Source: Vombatus ursinus
Taxonomy: Eukaryota > Chordata > Mammalia > Diprotodontia > Vombatidae
Reading direction: 5' to 3'
Assembly: GCF_900497805.2 (NCBI RefSeq)
Contig: NW_020940358.1
Location: 22,356,200 to 22,420,199, forward strand
DNA: 64,000 bases
Under the pieces are notes generated by a model. The model had not been told where the DNA came from and made no database searches. It saw nothing but the letters and a program-made list of their open reading frames with translations. Positions 1-10,604 of this stretch are shown piece after piece. Positions within the stretch are counted from its first letter, which is position 1; every line of letters begins with the position of its first letter. Made by a program: the position numbers and the translations under genes.

Positions 1-279
1 TTACCAAAAGGCAGGACAGCAGGAGAGCCATGGAGCTTGAATGTGTCCTGGTGGTACTTCATAACTGCTCTGCACATTCTGTTAATTAACGTTCTGAATT
101 TGCATCTTATATGGGCCCAAGTTGATTACCACAGCGTTGCTGAGTAGGAGCCAACCTCCTTAGCTCAAATTATGAGCACAACATCTAGCATTCCCATAAC
201 ACTTTAAGGTTTATGACCAATCGATAAGCATTTAAGCCTTAAAGAACAATAGAAGTGTTAGCTATTATAATTGTGATTA
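1..279. other. Unassigned AT-rich sequence
   Basis: No coding signal and no repeat that I recognise. It runs into an L2-like fragment at its right edge. Confidence 0.4.
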
Positions 280-400
280 TTATCATTAATAAGCACCTAC
301 TGGGTATTTCCCTTGTGCTAGGGATCCAAATTCAAAAGTGAAATTCTCCTCACTCTAAAGAATCTTATATTCTATCAGGGAAGACAATACATATGGATGT
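280..400 (-). repeat. L2 3' end fragment
   Basis: Reads 'aataagcacctactgg' followed by 'ctagggatccaaattcaaa' and a 'cttatattcta' block. This is the reverse complement of the L2 terminus (ttagactgtgagctcc..gtatccctagc..cttaataaatg). Diverged, old copy. Confidence 0.5.
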
Positions 401-424
401 AAGTTCCTAGAAATTCTATTCAAG

Positions 425-452
425 AGACAGACAGACAGACAGAGACAGACAG
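425..452. repeat. (GACA)n microsatellite
   Basis: Short run of gaca/agac units with one gaga interruption. Confidence 0.85.
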
Positions 453-754
453 ATTATTACTATGGAAGTGACTGGGACTGAGAACCATCTTGTATTTTAT
501 CTGTTTTATTATCTGCCATAATCAAAAACTGAATTATCTAGTAGCCAACTGCCTGGTAAGGAATCTCTCCCTACTTAGAGTAGGCTGATCTTTGGACACA
601 TACACATTCTATCACCATGAGGTATTCAAAGACCTTCGAGCTTGGTAGAATCTACCAGAGCCTGTAGCCTAATGATATAGAACCCAGGGAGTAATCTTTT
701 CATGCCACCATGAGACATTAGAGTGTTACATGTAAAGGTGTGCCCTCTTTAGAC

Positions 755-1007
755 AGCAACTAGGTGGTGCAATGGATAGAGCACTGGACCTTGAGTCCAG
801 AAGATCTGAGATCGAATCTGTCTCAGATTCTTCCTAATTATGTAACCCTGGCCAAATCATTTAACCTCTGTCTTCCTCAGTTTCCTCAATTGTAAAGTGG
901 GGATAATAATAGCACTTACCACCTAGGGTTGTTATGAGGATCAAATGAGATATTTATAAAGAGCTTAGTACAATTCCTGGCATATAGAAGATGTTTAATA
1001 AATGCTT
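755..1007 (+). repeat. CORE-SINE (MIR/THER1-like)
   Basis: tRNA-like head ('ctaggtggtgcaatggata'), core 'ctcagtttcctcaattgtaaa', 'gggttgttatgaggatcaaa', and an L2-like end 'tttaataaatgcttac' followed by ttcctt repeats. Nearly full length. The ttcc-rich tail matters because the same tail type has expanded into a long array at 15594-15709. Confidence 0.85.
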
Positions 1008-1069
1008 ACTTCCTTCCCCTTCCTTCCCCAGACTCATCAAATTGAAAGCTGTAAGACAGGTGGGCCTTA

Positions 1070-1390
1070 AGACCGTCAGTTAGTTAGGGGGATGCATATC
1101 CCAAGCATATGAAGACTTCTGGTGGAATGGGCAGATGAGAACAATTTGTTTCAAAGGCCAGGAAGGTGGGTGAAGCAGGTGCTGAGGAGCACTTAGAGAC
1201 TGGTCAGACATGGAAGATGCCAACGTCATCCACTGCATCCCAGGCCATTTCCAGTTGTCTTGACTTTCGTCCTGCCACTGGATTTCAATGACTTCGGAAG
1301 AGAGAGTGAGGCTGAGAACTTTGTGCAACTCTGCTTCACTTAAATCCAATTCAAGTGCAAGTCAAGACATCACCCATCACATCAAGATAT
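1070..1390 (+). repeat. RTE/SINE-C-type 3' region
   Basis: Contains 'ttccagttgtcttgac', 'ccactggatttcaatgac', 'gagagagtgaggctgag' and 'cacttaaatccaattca', the same order as the SINE-C copy at 19256-19431. The upstream part ('gaagacttctggtggaatgg') looks like coding sequence of the partner RTE LINE, so this may be a LINE 3' end rather than a SINE. Diverged. Confidence 0.6.
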
Positions 1391-2794
1391 CTTTGGATAA
1401 ACAAGGAGCAAAAGACAGAGACATCGAAATGTAAAGGTGAGGTCCATTCAGGAAATAAAGCACTCCACATTTTAGATCTGGGGCTTGAATAGTATAGCAA
1501 CATAAGAAAAGGCCCGCTCAGACAAATTATTTGCCATTAGAGAAAAGATTCCATTTACACCTTGGTCCCTAAGCAACTCCTTTGTGCAAAACCCCAAAAG
1601 AAGTCTAGAAAGTATAACTGACTGACTTTGATCTGATCTCTGCAAGCAAAGATTAAGTCTCTTAGTGAGGAACTAGCTCTGGACCAAGGATTGTCAAAGA
1701 GGAAAGGCTGGTCCTTTCCTACCTACTGCCTGGAGGTGACAAAGCTCATGCATAAAGGTGTGAGGGAGTCAAAGAGGAGAAGCTTCTACCAATTCTAGGC
1801 CGAGGGTCATTGCCCTGCCCAAAGGAACACCAAAGCCTGGTAACTGAAAAGAGTACTGTAACATTCAAGCTAATGAGAGACGTACCACCCAGTTGAGCCA
1901 TTAGACAAAAGTGATGAAGGACCGCAGCCACCTATCAAAGAGCAAATTCAGGGAGCCCGATGTATCAAACCAGCAAGTAGAGACACCCCAAGAAAAGCCA
2001 AGTGGCAAAAACAATCTACCTAGCCTAGCATGGCAGCAATACCCCAGGAGCAAAGTAATATGCTTGGCTCAGTCTAGAAGCAGCCAACATTCCAAATGAT
2101 CTGTCCAGCTCAGCCCAGAAGCAAGGCCCAGCATTTAAACGGCCTGCTTAATACAGCCTAGTAGCAACTAAGTTTGGCGACAGCAGCCTACTGACCCGTT
2201 TGACCCAGCTCAGCTTTAAAATGAACTCCACCTGAGGCGCCGTGCCTTGTTTGGTACACATCCAGCTGATTTGGCTGTCCAACACAGATGCCATGCCCTA
2301 TTAGAAGCCAACCTACCTGAGTAGGAGGGTGGCTCGTCTAACCCTGATCCCATGACCTACAGCAAACTTTTCAAGTACCCTCCAGGGGAAGAAAGTACAT
2401 TGAGGTCCCATAGTTCCAGAGATGCCAGCTGCCTTGGCCACATGGGTAAATCACTAACATTGTACTTTAAGTTTGCACCTACTCTTCTCTCCGTAGATTC
2501 ACTTTTGTACTTATGAGAGAGTATACCTCAGGTTTTGGGGGGAAATGCTTTATAACTACTATTCCTGCTATGTCATTTGAGTAAAGATCTTTGCTAAAGA
2601 ACTGAATCTAGTGGCTGAATGCTAAGAGAAAGCACGCTGGTGGGGCCTCATGAGCTATAGGAGAATAACCATCCAAAGGATGACCCCCTGAAAGTAGCAG
2701 CTGGCACACTTATGGAGGAACCCAACCTACCAGTCCCAGTACGGGTTGGGAGAGTAAGCACAGAGGGCATGTGCATATGTAGAAAATAGCCACT
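1391..2794. other. Unassigned, with loose CAGAAGCAA-like repeats
   Basis: No gene seen. Between about 1960 and 2330 the motif 'cccagaagca/tctagaagca/cctagtagca' recurs loosely (2055, 2115, 2158, 2302), suggesting a decayed minisatellite or an unknown repeat. The ORFs here are short and unremarkable. Confidence 0.3.
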
Positions 2795-2985
2795 CACACT
2801 TTCCTGTTTACAAAATGCTTCCCTCACAACAGCATTATGAGGTAAGTAGTCCTGCTGTTACTGACTCCATTTCCCAGATGAGAAAACTGAGGCTCAGAGA
2901 TGTGAAGGGATACGTACAAGGTCATGCAATAAGGATGTTGCAGAGCTAGGAATAAACTATAGGGCCTGGACTTTTGAGTGCCAGC
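2795..2985 (-). repeat. MIR-type SINE fragment
   Basis: 'cccagatgagaaaactgaggctcagagatgtgaag' spans the antisense MIR core and is followed by the antisense head region. No clear target duplication. Confidence 0.7.
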
Positions 2986-3497
2986 TCAAAATCTGTGCAT
3001 TTAGAAGCATCGCCTTGTTTATAACTAGCTAGCTCCCTGTAACCAACTGAAGGCCTCTTTGCTTAGAATGATTTATTTCAAAGACACAGCCATTATGAAA
3101 TTACCAATAACATGAGTAGTTCCTATGACACAAATGCTCAGAGCTTATATTTGCAGACTGCAGAGCCCTCATTTTTGCACAATAAAGATGGTAAATTCAA
3201 AACAGGATAAGATGCCTCCAATGTCAGTGTTCTTTTACGGGCAAGGCCTCCAGCACTGTTCTTCCTTTCCCTTCCTCATAACTCAGAGCATTTGTCTGTG
3301 CTCTAGACTCACTAAAATTCCTCACTAAATCCCTCGCCCACACCCTACCCTTGCCCACACGCTGTCCCCATTCTCCTCAAGCTTTTGTTGCAACTATTTC
3401 TCCAGTCCAGAACAATTCTCCCAAATCCCATCCCCCATGTTGCCCATGAGGCATGAATAGATGCAAGATGTATTCTATTGGCAAAATACTATTATTG
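2986..3497. other. Unassigned
   Basis: Single-copy-looking sequence with a C-rich stretch near 3330-3440. No coding signal or recognised repeat. Confidence 0.35.
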
Positions 3498-3880
3498 AAA
3501 GGCAGTTCATAGAGGGCCAAACTCTGAGTCAAAAAGAGTTGGGTTCAAATCCCACCTCTGACACATGGGATCATAGGTCTACAACTCCATTGTTTTACAG
3601 ATGAAGAAACTGAGGCCCAGAGATTTGCCTAAGGTTCCACAAATAGCAAGCAGCAGACATGAGATTTCGATCTATGTCCTTGATGCCAGAGTCATTGCTG
3701 TTTCTGCTATACCTGGCCATTTCCTACCAGCTGTGGGATTATGGGAAAAGCCACTTAACCTCGAACTCCTCCAGGCAAATTTTTGAAGACTCCAGGTAAC
3801 AGATCTGTATTTGTAGAAGTTACCACACTGGAATTTTACCACACCAATAAAATCACAGGTCTGGACCAAAATGGAAATTG
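3498..3880 (+). repeat. SINE with 'aaatcacaggtctgg' tail, split by a MIR
   Basis: The left part (3498-3570) is a tRNA-like head with B box 'gggttcaaatccc'. The body resumes at about 3725 with 'gctgtgggattatggg' and ends 'caataaaatcacaggtctgg'. The same tail type ends the SINE at 17600-17830. The middle is occupied by an antisense MIR, so the outer SINE predates that insertion. Confidence 0.55.
3575..3722 (-). repeat. MIR-type SINE nested in another SINE
   Basis: Antisense core 'tacagatgaagaaactgaggcccagag' followed by the antisense head ('tccttgatgccagagtcattgc'). It interrupts the SINE spanning 3498-3880. Confidence 0.6.
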
Positions 3881-3974
3881 CTATCACTTCAAAGTCTTAT
3901 TCAAATTTTACCATCTTCATGAAGCCTTTTTAGGATTCTCGTTCCACAGTATCCCTCATTGTTCTCACCTTAAC

Positions 3975-4125
3975 TCCTAACATTTAGAGCTAGAAGGAGC
4001 TTTAGAGACCTTCTAATCCAATCCCCTCATTTTGTGGATAATAAGCTGAAGCCACGTAGGAAGAAGTGCCTTTGTCTGGCTTGACCCTAGGTCCCCTGGG
4101 CTCTCTCCACTACCTTTTCCCCAAA
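3975..4125 (-). repeat. MIR-related fragment
   Basis: 'tttagagctagaaggagctttagagacc' and 'aatccaatcccctcattttg' are the usual start of antisense MIR-type repeats. The rest is decayed. Confidence 0.5.
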
Positions 4126-4270
4126 CCTTTCCCACAGATGCTCTGAGTTACACCTTTTGGCATTTCATTATATTCCGTCATTAAGGGAAAAGACATGCAT
4201 GTTAATCTTCCCTCTCTGAAGAGGCTGGAGAGGCCAAATTAGATAACATTTGTAAGACAGTAATTAATGG

Positions 4271-4536
4271 TAGCACTCCTGAAGCTGAAGATTGAATACT
4301 TTGGCCGCATGATGAGAAGATAGGACTCATCGGAAAAGACCCTGATGTTGGGAAAGATCAAAGGCAAAAGGGGGAGACAGCAGAGGATGAGATGGGTTGA
4401 GTAATGTCATGGAAGCAACAAACATGAGCGTGGACAGACTTGGGAGATAATGGAGGACAGAAGGGCCTGGTGTGCTATGGTCCATAGAGTCACGAAGAAT
4501 AGGACACAGCTGAATGACTCGACAACAACAACAACT
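4271..4536 (+). repeat. BovB-like RTE LINE, 3' end
   Basis: DNA reads 'actttggccgcatgatgag', 'gaaaagaccctgatgttggg' and ends in (caa)n. Translation gives EYFGRMMRR, SEKTLMLGKIKGKR and, near the end, EDRRAWCAMVHRVTKNRTQL. These match the C-terminus of BovB-type reverse transcriptase ORFs (known pattern FGHxMRR..EKTLMLG..DREAWRAxxHGVxKSRTRL). Only the last ~90 codons plus the tail are present, with frame breaks, as is usual for a 5'-truncated dead copy. Its tail (4486-4536) matches the SINE-B tail, so this family or a close relative probably mobilised SINE-B. Confidence 0.9.
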
Positions 4537-4584
4537 GCTGAAGCAATGACAGCCTATATCATACAATGGAGCCTTTGGTTTGTT

Positions 4585-4765
4585 CAATGTAGGAAGAGAA
4601 CTGGGAGTTCTAGAAGATCTGAATCTGAGTCCTGGCTTGGTCCCTGACTAGCTGTATGACTCTGATAAGTCATTTCCCCTCAGTGGACATCAGTTTGCAC
4701 ATCTTTAGAATGAAAGGTTTGTGCTTACAGAAAGGGTCCTTCCTGCCTGTATATTCTGTGATTCC
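4585..4765 (+). repeat. MIR-type SINE
   Basis: Head-like 'agaagatctgaatctgagtcc', then 'gactagctgtatgactctg', 'ataagtcatttcccctcag' and a MIR3-like end ('ggtccttcctgcctgtat'). Confidence 0.65.
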
Positions 4766-4859
4766 AGTTCGCCCTCTGATTGTTTCATATGGTACAGTCT
4801 TGTCTCCTTAACAAAGATGCTAATAAATGGTACTCAAAGGCTTCAAACTATATTATAAA

Positions 4860-6085
4860 GTAGCTAATCAAAAACATCGTGTATTGGGTGAAAAAGAGAG
4901 ATAGATCAATGGAAGAGACTGGACAAGGGAGAATAAGAACACAAAACCCCGGGGTTTGATAAAGTGGGAAACAAAAATTACCTATGAAAAAACTCCTTAT
5001 TTGGTTAAAAAAAAAAAAACTCCTAGGAAAACTGGAAATAGCCTGGTAGAAATTTGGTTAGACAACACCTTATACCATATTCCCACAATACATTCTAAAT
5101 GGGTATGCAACTTTAACATTAAAGATTATAACATAAAAAAAATAGAAGAGAAACAGATAATATACCTCTCACAGTTATGGGTATGAGATGTATTCTTAAC
5201 CTAACAAGAGACAGAGGAAATTACAAAAGATAACTTTGATTACATGAAACTGAAAAGCTTCTGCACAGACAAAATGAATACATACACCTAACATAAGAAA
5301 GGAAGTGGTTAAATGGGGGGGAAATCTTTGTATCAAATTTCTCTGATAAGGGTTTGGCATGCAGGATAAATAAACATTTAACAAATATATATAGACATGG
5401 ATATATATACATATATATGACTAATAGCCATTCCCCAATAAATAAGTGGTCTAAGAATATGAACATTACTGGGCTTATACCCCAAGGAAGTCATTGATAA
5501 GAAGTCCCATATAAACCAAAATATTTATAGCAGCACAGTTTGTGATAGCTAAGAATTGAAACAGAGTAGATACTCATTGATAGGGGAATGGCAAAACAAA
5601 TTGTAACAGAATGTTATGGAATGTAATGGAATATTACTGCGCTGTAAGAAATGACATGTCTAATAAATACAGAGAAGTATGGAAAGATCTATAGGAACTA
5701 ATTCAGAGTGAAGTAAACAGAGCCAAGAAAACCACATAGAAGGTGACTAAACAGGGTAAACGGAAAGAACGCCACACCCCAAATCAGAAGTGCATGTAAC
5801 AAAATGATAAAGAGCAAGCAGGACTCAAATGAAGAGATATGTGAGGACACTCCCAACTTACCTCTTCATGGAGGTGGGAGGGCCACAGCAATTAATTGCA
5901 CATGGTTTGGGACTTTTTTAATGGATTGATTTGTTGTGCTGATTTTTTTTTCCTCTCTAAAAAAAGTACTATTTGTTATATGGGATAGCTCTCTGGGAGG
6001 GGAAGGAAGAGGGATACTTGAGACAACTATGGTTATGTAAGAAACAGAAAATATCAATAAGAACTTATTTAAAATTTTAAAATAA
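4860..6085 (+). repeat. L1 LINE, 3' end (ORF2 C-terminus plus 3' UTR)
   Basis: 5'-truncated L1. Recognisable ORF2-end blocks include 'gatacatgaaactgaaaagcttctgc'-like sequence (5240), 'gggcttataccccaagg' (5471), 'atttatagcagcacagtttg' (5522), 'ggaatggcaaaacaaattgtaac' (5585) and 'cagagtgaagtaaacagagcc' (5704). The 3' UTR follows ('gaggtgggagggccac', 'tatgggatagctctctggga') and ends in an A-rich tail near 6080. Frames are broken throughout. It is clearly more diverged than the L1 at 20725-21440, so an older subfamily. Confidence 0.85.
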
Positions 6086-6094
6086 GACACAGTG

Positions 6095-6195
6095 GCTTGA
6101 GGGCACAGATAAGGCTTCCTGCCTTTCTTCTATGACCTCCATGCCTAGCTTAGCACAGACACCAGTAAATAGTTCATATTGACTGAAGCAGTAAA
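6095..6195 (+). repeat. L2 3' end fragment
   Basis: 'cttgagggcacagataagg', 'tgcctagcttagcacaga' and 'agtaaatagttcatattgac' follow the L2 terminal order. Confidence 0.55.
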
Positions 6196-6599
6196 TTAGT
6201 TGTCATTAAGCCTACTTATGTTTATGCTGAAAGTTTTTAAACTTGTATGAGATGTTTTGGAAATCATGAAATTTGCTTGTCCCCTGTGGTTTGGGGGGGT
6301 TTTTGTTTGTTTTTGTTTTTTGTTTTTAGCAGCAACATCTTGGTAACTTAAGGAGAAGAAAATGTATTTCTAGTCAAGAAAAATAAATATTTTCAGGAGA
6401 AAACAAAAACACGCCACTTGGAGAAAAAGAAAACTCTCTTTCCATAATGCCTGTATTCGCAGAGTTCAAGGTTGGGCTGCTTTTCACTGCATTCATCTCA
6501 GTGACCAGGAGAGGTCACTGTCAGCAGAAGCTCTGGTATTAGGCCAAAGCCCAGCCTCACCAGTGGTAAGGCTCTAATATTGAACTAGCCATATAAGTC

Positions 6600-6785
6600 C
6601 ATCAGTTACAGTGGGAGAAGCACCAGACGTGGAGGCTGAGGATGTGGGTTTGAATTAATGTTCTGGCACTGATCTTGAGAAAGTCTCTTCCCAGATACAC
6701 TACACCACTCCTTTCCCTAACCTGTAGCATAAGGAGAGTGGATTAAATGATCTCAAAGGTATTTTCCAATTCTAGAACCCCATCA
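6600..6785 (+). repeat. MIR-type SINE, decayed
   Basis: 'gtgggtttgaattaatgttctggcact' and 'gtggattaaatgatctcaaagg' follow MIR order. Confidence 0.5.
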
Positions 6786-6950
6786 TTTTACCTTCCCTAG
6801 GCAGGGGTCCACGCAAGGGTGTGTTGGAGTGAGCTCTAATCATCTTTTGAAAACCGATTGTTAAATTTTCAGTGTGAGTATCTATACTTCAGAAATCAGC
6901 AAATGTTACAAATCTGGGCTTAACTTAGTGCTTTGTTGATTATCTAGACC

Positions 6951-7190
6951 AGGGCTGTGCCACCTGTAGTCTGTGGGCATGCCAAAGGATTTCGGCAAAA
7001 AATGTAGAGAATGTTTTTCTCTGCATTTTTCGTGGGCCACCTGAAATCCTTTGGCGGGTGCAGGACCTAGACATAAGAAAATAGGGGAGAAAATATTAAT
7101 AATGCAGATTAAACTTTAAACGGTGTTTTGTGTCTTTTTTTCTCGTAGAGAACCAGTTGTTAAACATTAAACCGCACATCTCTAGATCCA
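6951..7190. repeat. Inverted-repeat element, possible DNA-transposon derivative
   Basis: 'gccaaaggatttc' at about 6980 recurs as its exact reverse complement 'gaaatcctttggc' at about 7043, with further imperfect pairing of 'ggcaaaaaatg' and 'gcatttttcgtgggcc' inside, giving a long hairpin. Beyond it are AT-rich sequence and 'aaccagttgttaaacatt', loosely echoed by 'aaccgattgttaaatttt' at 6851. I do not recognise the family. Confidence 0.5.
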
Positions 7191-7234
7191 GGGCATATAA
7201 AATCCAGCTGAACGATGCTGGTAGATTCTACCAT

Positions 7235-7445
7235 TGAGGCAGGGTGGTATACTGGGAAGAAGGCTTTGGACTCAGAGGATCTGGATTCAAATCCTGAAGT
7301 CCTTGGTTCAAATCCTACACCTGATGCTTATTATCTGTGGGATTGTGGATAAGACACTTAACCTCCTTAGTTTCCATATCTATACAGCAAGAACGTTGAA
7401 TTAGATGGCTTTTGAGGTCTTTCCAGCTTTAGATTCTATGATCCT
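7235..7445 (+). repeat. MIR-type SINE with duplicated B box
   Basis: Head 'gcagggtggtatactggg', then two B-box-like units, 'ggattcaaatcc' (7283-7294) and 'ggttcaaatcc' (7305-7315), where the family normally has one. The body continues 'attatctgtgggattgtgg' and ends in a MIR3-like 'aattagatggcttttgagg'. Confidence 0.65.
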
Positions 7446-7600
7446 AAATGGCGTCCCCTCTCTAGGCCTTAGCACCTTATCTATAAAATAAGACAGTCGG
7501 TCTATGATCCTATGACCTCTTGCCTTCAATTTCCAATAAGAAGATTGACCTAGATGGGCTTCATGGTCCCTTTCAGCTGTAAATCTGTGGTGCTATCATC
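7446..7600 (+). repeat. Two short MIR3-like 3' fragments
   Basis: 'taggccttagcaccttatctataaaataag' and 'agaagattgacctagatgggc' are two successive MIR-type 3' ends, lacking heads. Confidence 0.45.
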
Positions 7601-8149
7601 TTCTGACTACAAATGACAGTACTTACAACAAAATGACCTGGAAACATAGTTCTCCAAATCACTATTGTAAGAAGGCAGGTCTCCTATGTCAGACCATTCT
7701 TTCCCCAGAAATTTGGTCAGAAGAGTTTGGGACCAGCCATTTCAGAAATATAATAGTTTTATTTGAGCACAGTATGGTCTCAGCCAAATGTTCATATCCA
7801 TTGTCTCTACTATGTTGAGCAAGTAGGCCAAAAAAAAAAAAAAAAGAGGATGAAATTTTCACATCCCACCTGCATTCTCTTTTTTTGCTCCAAACTGAAG
7901 CCTGCTGGGCGTGGAGCTAGTTTCATGACCTTGAGCCCCACCTTCCTTATGGCTCTTCCTAATGCATTGTTCTAGCCTATAAATTCGGCCTTGCCCCAAA
8001 GTGGATTTTTTTAAAATCCAGTTTTGAATCAAGTCAGGATAAGATGTTCTCAAGCAGAAATAGAATTTTTGCATGGTTGGCAGTCAGGTGCAGTGGCTAA
8101 TTCATCCAAAGCAATGACCTTACTAGTAAAGTCTCTAGGATGACAAACA
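7601..8149. other. Unassigned, with a 16-nt poly(A)
   Basis: No gene. An uninterrupted A run lies at 7830-7845; I could not find the retroelement body it would belong to. Confidence 0.35.
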
Positions 8150-8288
8150 AAAATTTTCTCCTCTACCTCTTCAAATTCTACCTATCCTTCAAGTCCCAGG
8201 TTATATCCCACTTTCTCCATGAAGCCCTGTCTGGTTACTACAGCCCTCAACATTCTTCCAGGGCCTACACCCGTTAAGACTGACATAA

Positions 8289-8432
8289 GGGGTAGCTAGG
8301 TGGCACAGTGGATAGAGCACCAGCCCTGAAGTCAGGAGGACCTGAGTTCAAATGCGGCCTCAGGCCAAACACGACATTTACTAGTTGTGTGACCCCAGGC
8401 AAGTCACTTAACCCCAATTGCCTAACAAAAAA
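8289..8432 (+). repeat. SINE-A
   Basis: A box 'tggcacagtgg', B box 'gagttcaaatgc', then 'tgtgaccccaggcaagtcac' and 'aaccccaattgcct' with a short A-rich tail. 'aagactg' occurs on both sides, a probable partial target duplication. Inserted in L2. Confidence 0.9.
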
Positions 8433-8700
8433 CAAGACTGGTGTATAACTTGGCCTCCCTGCTTCCATTTTCTCCCCTTTTGAACTCATCCTCCAAACAG
8501 CTCTCAAACTGGTATTCCTAATGCCTGGTTTCGGCCTGGTTACTTCTCTGTTACTTCAGTGGTTCCCTTTTTGTCTCTTAAGACAATATAGAAACTCCGC
8601 AGTTTGCTATTTAAAGCCCTTCACAATCGGTTACAATCTTTCCAGATTGCTATCATATTACTCCCTCTCATACACTCTATATTCCCATCAAACCAGTGTA

Positions 8701-8706
<6 letters not shown>

Positions 8707-8731
<25 letters not shown>

Positions 8732-8871
8732 TTTAGGCAAATGGGGTTAAGTGACTGGCCCACGGTCACACAGCTAGTAAGTGTCAGGATTTTGGTCTGA
8801 GGCCACATTTGAACTCAGGTCCTCCTGACTTCAGGACTGGTGCTCTATCCACTGCGCCACCTAGCTGCCCA
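8707..8871 (-). repeat. SINE-A with 18-bp target duplication
   Basis: Antisense copy beginning in a T/G-rich tail and ending in the head 'ccacctagctgccc'. Flanked by the direct repeat 'caaaccagtgtatttgtt' at 8689-8706 and 8872-8889, which is L2 sequence. A clean, fairly recent target-primed insertion. Confidence 0.95.
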
Positions 8872-9215
8872 CAAACCAGTGTATTTGTTGATCCCTGCAT
8901 GCAGTATTTTGTCTCCTGTCTTCCTAACTTTCCCCATTCCTAGAAGATTCTCCCTCCTCACCTCCACATCATGGAACCCTCACATCCCTGCTGAACTTAG
9001 CTCAGGAAGCATCTCCTACATGAAGGAGGTACTTTTCTGATTTCCCAGTTGCAATTGTCCTCTCTCCCAAAATGGCTTTGTACATGCTTTGTATGTACTT
9101 CATATTTGCACACATGTTGTATTCTCCCCAATAGAACCTAAGCTCCTTGAGGACAAGGTTTCCATTGTTGTCTTTGTACTACCAGAGCTCAACACAGTGC
9201 CTTTTACAGATCTGC

Positions 9216-9900
9216 GATCCTATCTGAGTGTTCCCCTTCACCAATAATGATCACTATCCTCCCATGTCTGCCCATCCTATGTGACTCTCATTCATTCCCT
9301 CCCATGAGTTGTCTACAAGGGGTTCATTCAACTGTGAGGTCATCCCTTGGGTTCTCTTGAAATCACATGGATATCTATAGAGCATTCAAGGTGTCCATTC
9401 ATCTATTCTCTCACATTCCATCACCTGACTATCTTCTTTTCTGGTCATACATACATTTGATAACATATTTTACACCATTTCTGTGCAATTCCTTATTTGT
9501 AATCCTTAGTAGTCTTCTACCTCCCTCCCACCATGTGTCATTCCACTGACTGTTGGGTGATTCTCATCTTCAGTTCTTCACCATCTGCAAAGCTCTATGA
9601 TTCACATACAGACAACCTTACTGGGAGAATATCCATCTGAGAAAGGCGAACTCTTGTTTAAGGGAAAAGAACTTCAAAAGAACTTTGTAATTTCCCAAAG
9701 GCAATTCAGGCAGTTCTACTTACCTTGCCATAATTCTTGATAATGAACTCGGGCTTCATATCATCATTTGTTTCTGTTAGAGCACTTCTGAGCTGAAGAC
9801 ACAGCCAATTGGTAAGGTTTCCTCAACTTTTTTTTTCAACTAACAGACATACTAGTTGTTGCTTGGCCTAATTCACTGTCCATTTGTGGAGCCCATCCAA
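9216..9900. other. Unassigned
   Basis: Pyrimidine-leaning sequence ('cattccatcacctgac', 'ctacctccctcccacc'). Some of it could be antisense of an old LINE ORF, but I cannot place it. No host exon seen. Confidence 0.3.
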
Positions 9901-9901
9901 G

Positions 9902-10070
9902 ACACACACACACACACACACACGCACACACACACACACACACACGCATACATATATGTATATATATATATAGACATACATATAGATATATAGATATATA
10001 CAGTTAGATATAATTAGAGCTATATAAACACAGATTTATACACATATACACATACATATATATGTATAGT
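9902..10070. repeat. (CA)n and (TA)n compound microsatellite
   Basis: About 46 bp of CA with two G interruptions, then about 120 bp of TATA/GATA/CATA-rich sequence. Confidence 0.95.
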
Positions 10071-10111
10071 CTTATATTTTATTTATCTGGTGCTTGCCAT
10101 GTCTAGTGTAC

Positions 10112-10365
10112 CTACCTGACACTGTGGATAGAGTGCTGGACATGGAGTCAAGAAAGACATAGATTCAGATCTGGCCTTAGACGCTTCCTAGCCATGTAAC
10201 TCTGGGAAAGTCTCTGTTTCTATTTGTTTCCTCATCTGTAAAATGGGGGTAATAACAATACCTATCTCACAAGATTGTTGTGAGGATCAAATGAAATAAT
10301 ATATGTAAAGAGCTTTGCAAACCTTGAAGTGTTATAGAAATGCTCACTCTTACTGTTATTACCTT
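10112..10365 (+). repeat. CORE-SINE (THER1/MIR-like)
   Basis: Full order: head 'gtggatagagtgctgg', core 'cctcatctgtaaaatggggg', 'attgttgtgaggatcaaatg', 'aaagagctttgcaaacctt'. Confidence 0.85.
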
Positions 10366-10604
10366 GTTAGAGATAACCCCTGAGCCGTCCATTCAGCTAC
10401 AACTTCCTTTTGTCTTCTGGTTTCTTTTATGTCAAGAATGTCAAGATTAATAGGATTCACTTCCTCCAACAGTTTTTCCTTGGCTAATCACAGGCCTGGG
10501 GCCTGCCCTCCTGACTGATGAGTCCTAGACTGGTCCAGCTTCTCAGCTGCCTCACCTCTGCACAGGTATCCAATCCACTGTCCCCCACACAAACACACAC
10601 CTTT

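Larger units (their letters stand above)
8150..9215 (+). repeat. L2 LINE 3' half, with two SINE-A insertions
   Basis: The L2 order is visible: 'ccaggttatatcccactttctcc' (8195), 'cttcagtggttcccttttt' (8556), 'aaagcccttcacaatcgg' (8614), and the terminal 'aatagaacctaagctccttgaggacaagg' (9130) with 'gctcaacacagtgcc'. Interrupted by a plus-strand SINE-A near 8289-8432 and a minus-strand SINE-A at 8707-8871. Coding frames are decayed. Confidence 0.8.

Noticed and set aside
754-830. tRNA-like A and B boxes here and in about 40 other places
   Set aside because: These are SINE heads, not tRNA genes; no cloverleaf with a proper acceptor stem and 3' end was found.
2450-2650. LTR-like wording around 'gtaaagatctttgctaaagaac'
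   Set aside because: Only a vague resemblance to an LTR 3' part; nothing paired with it.
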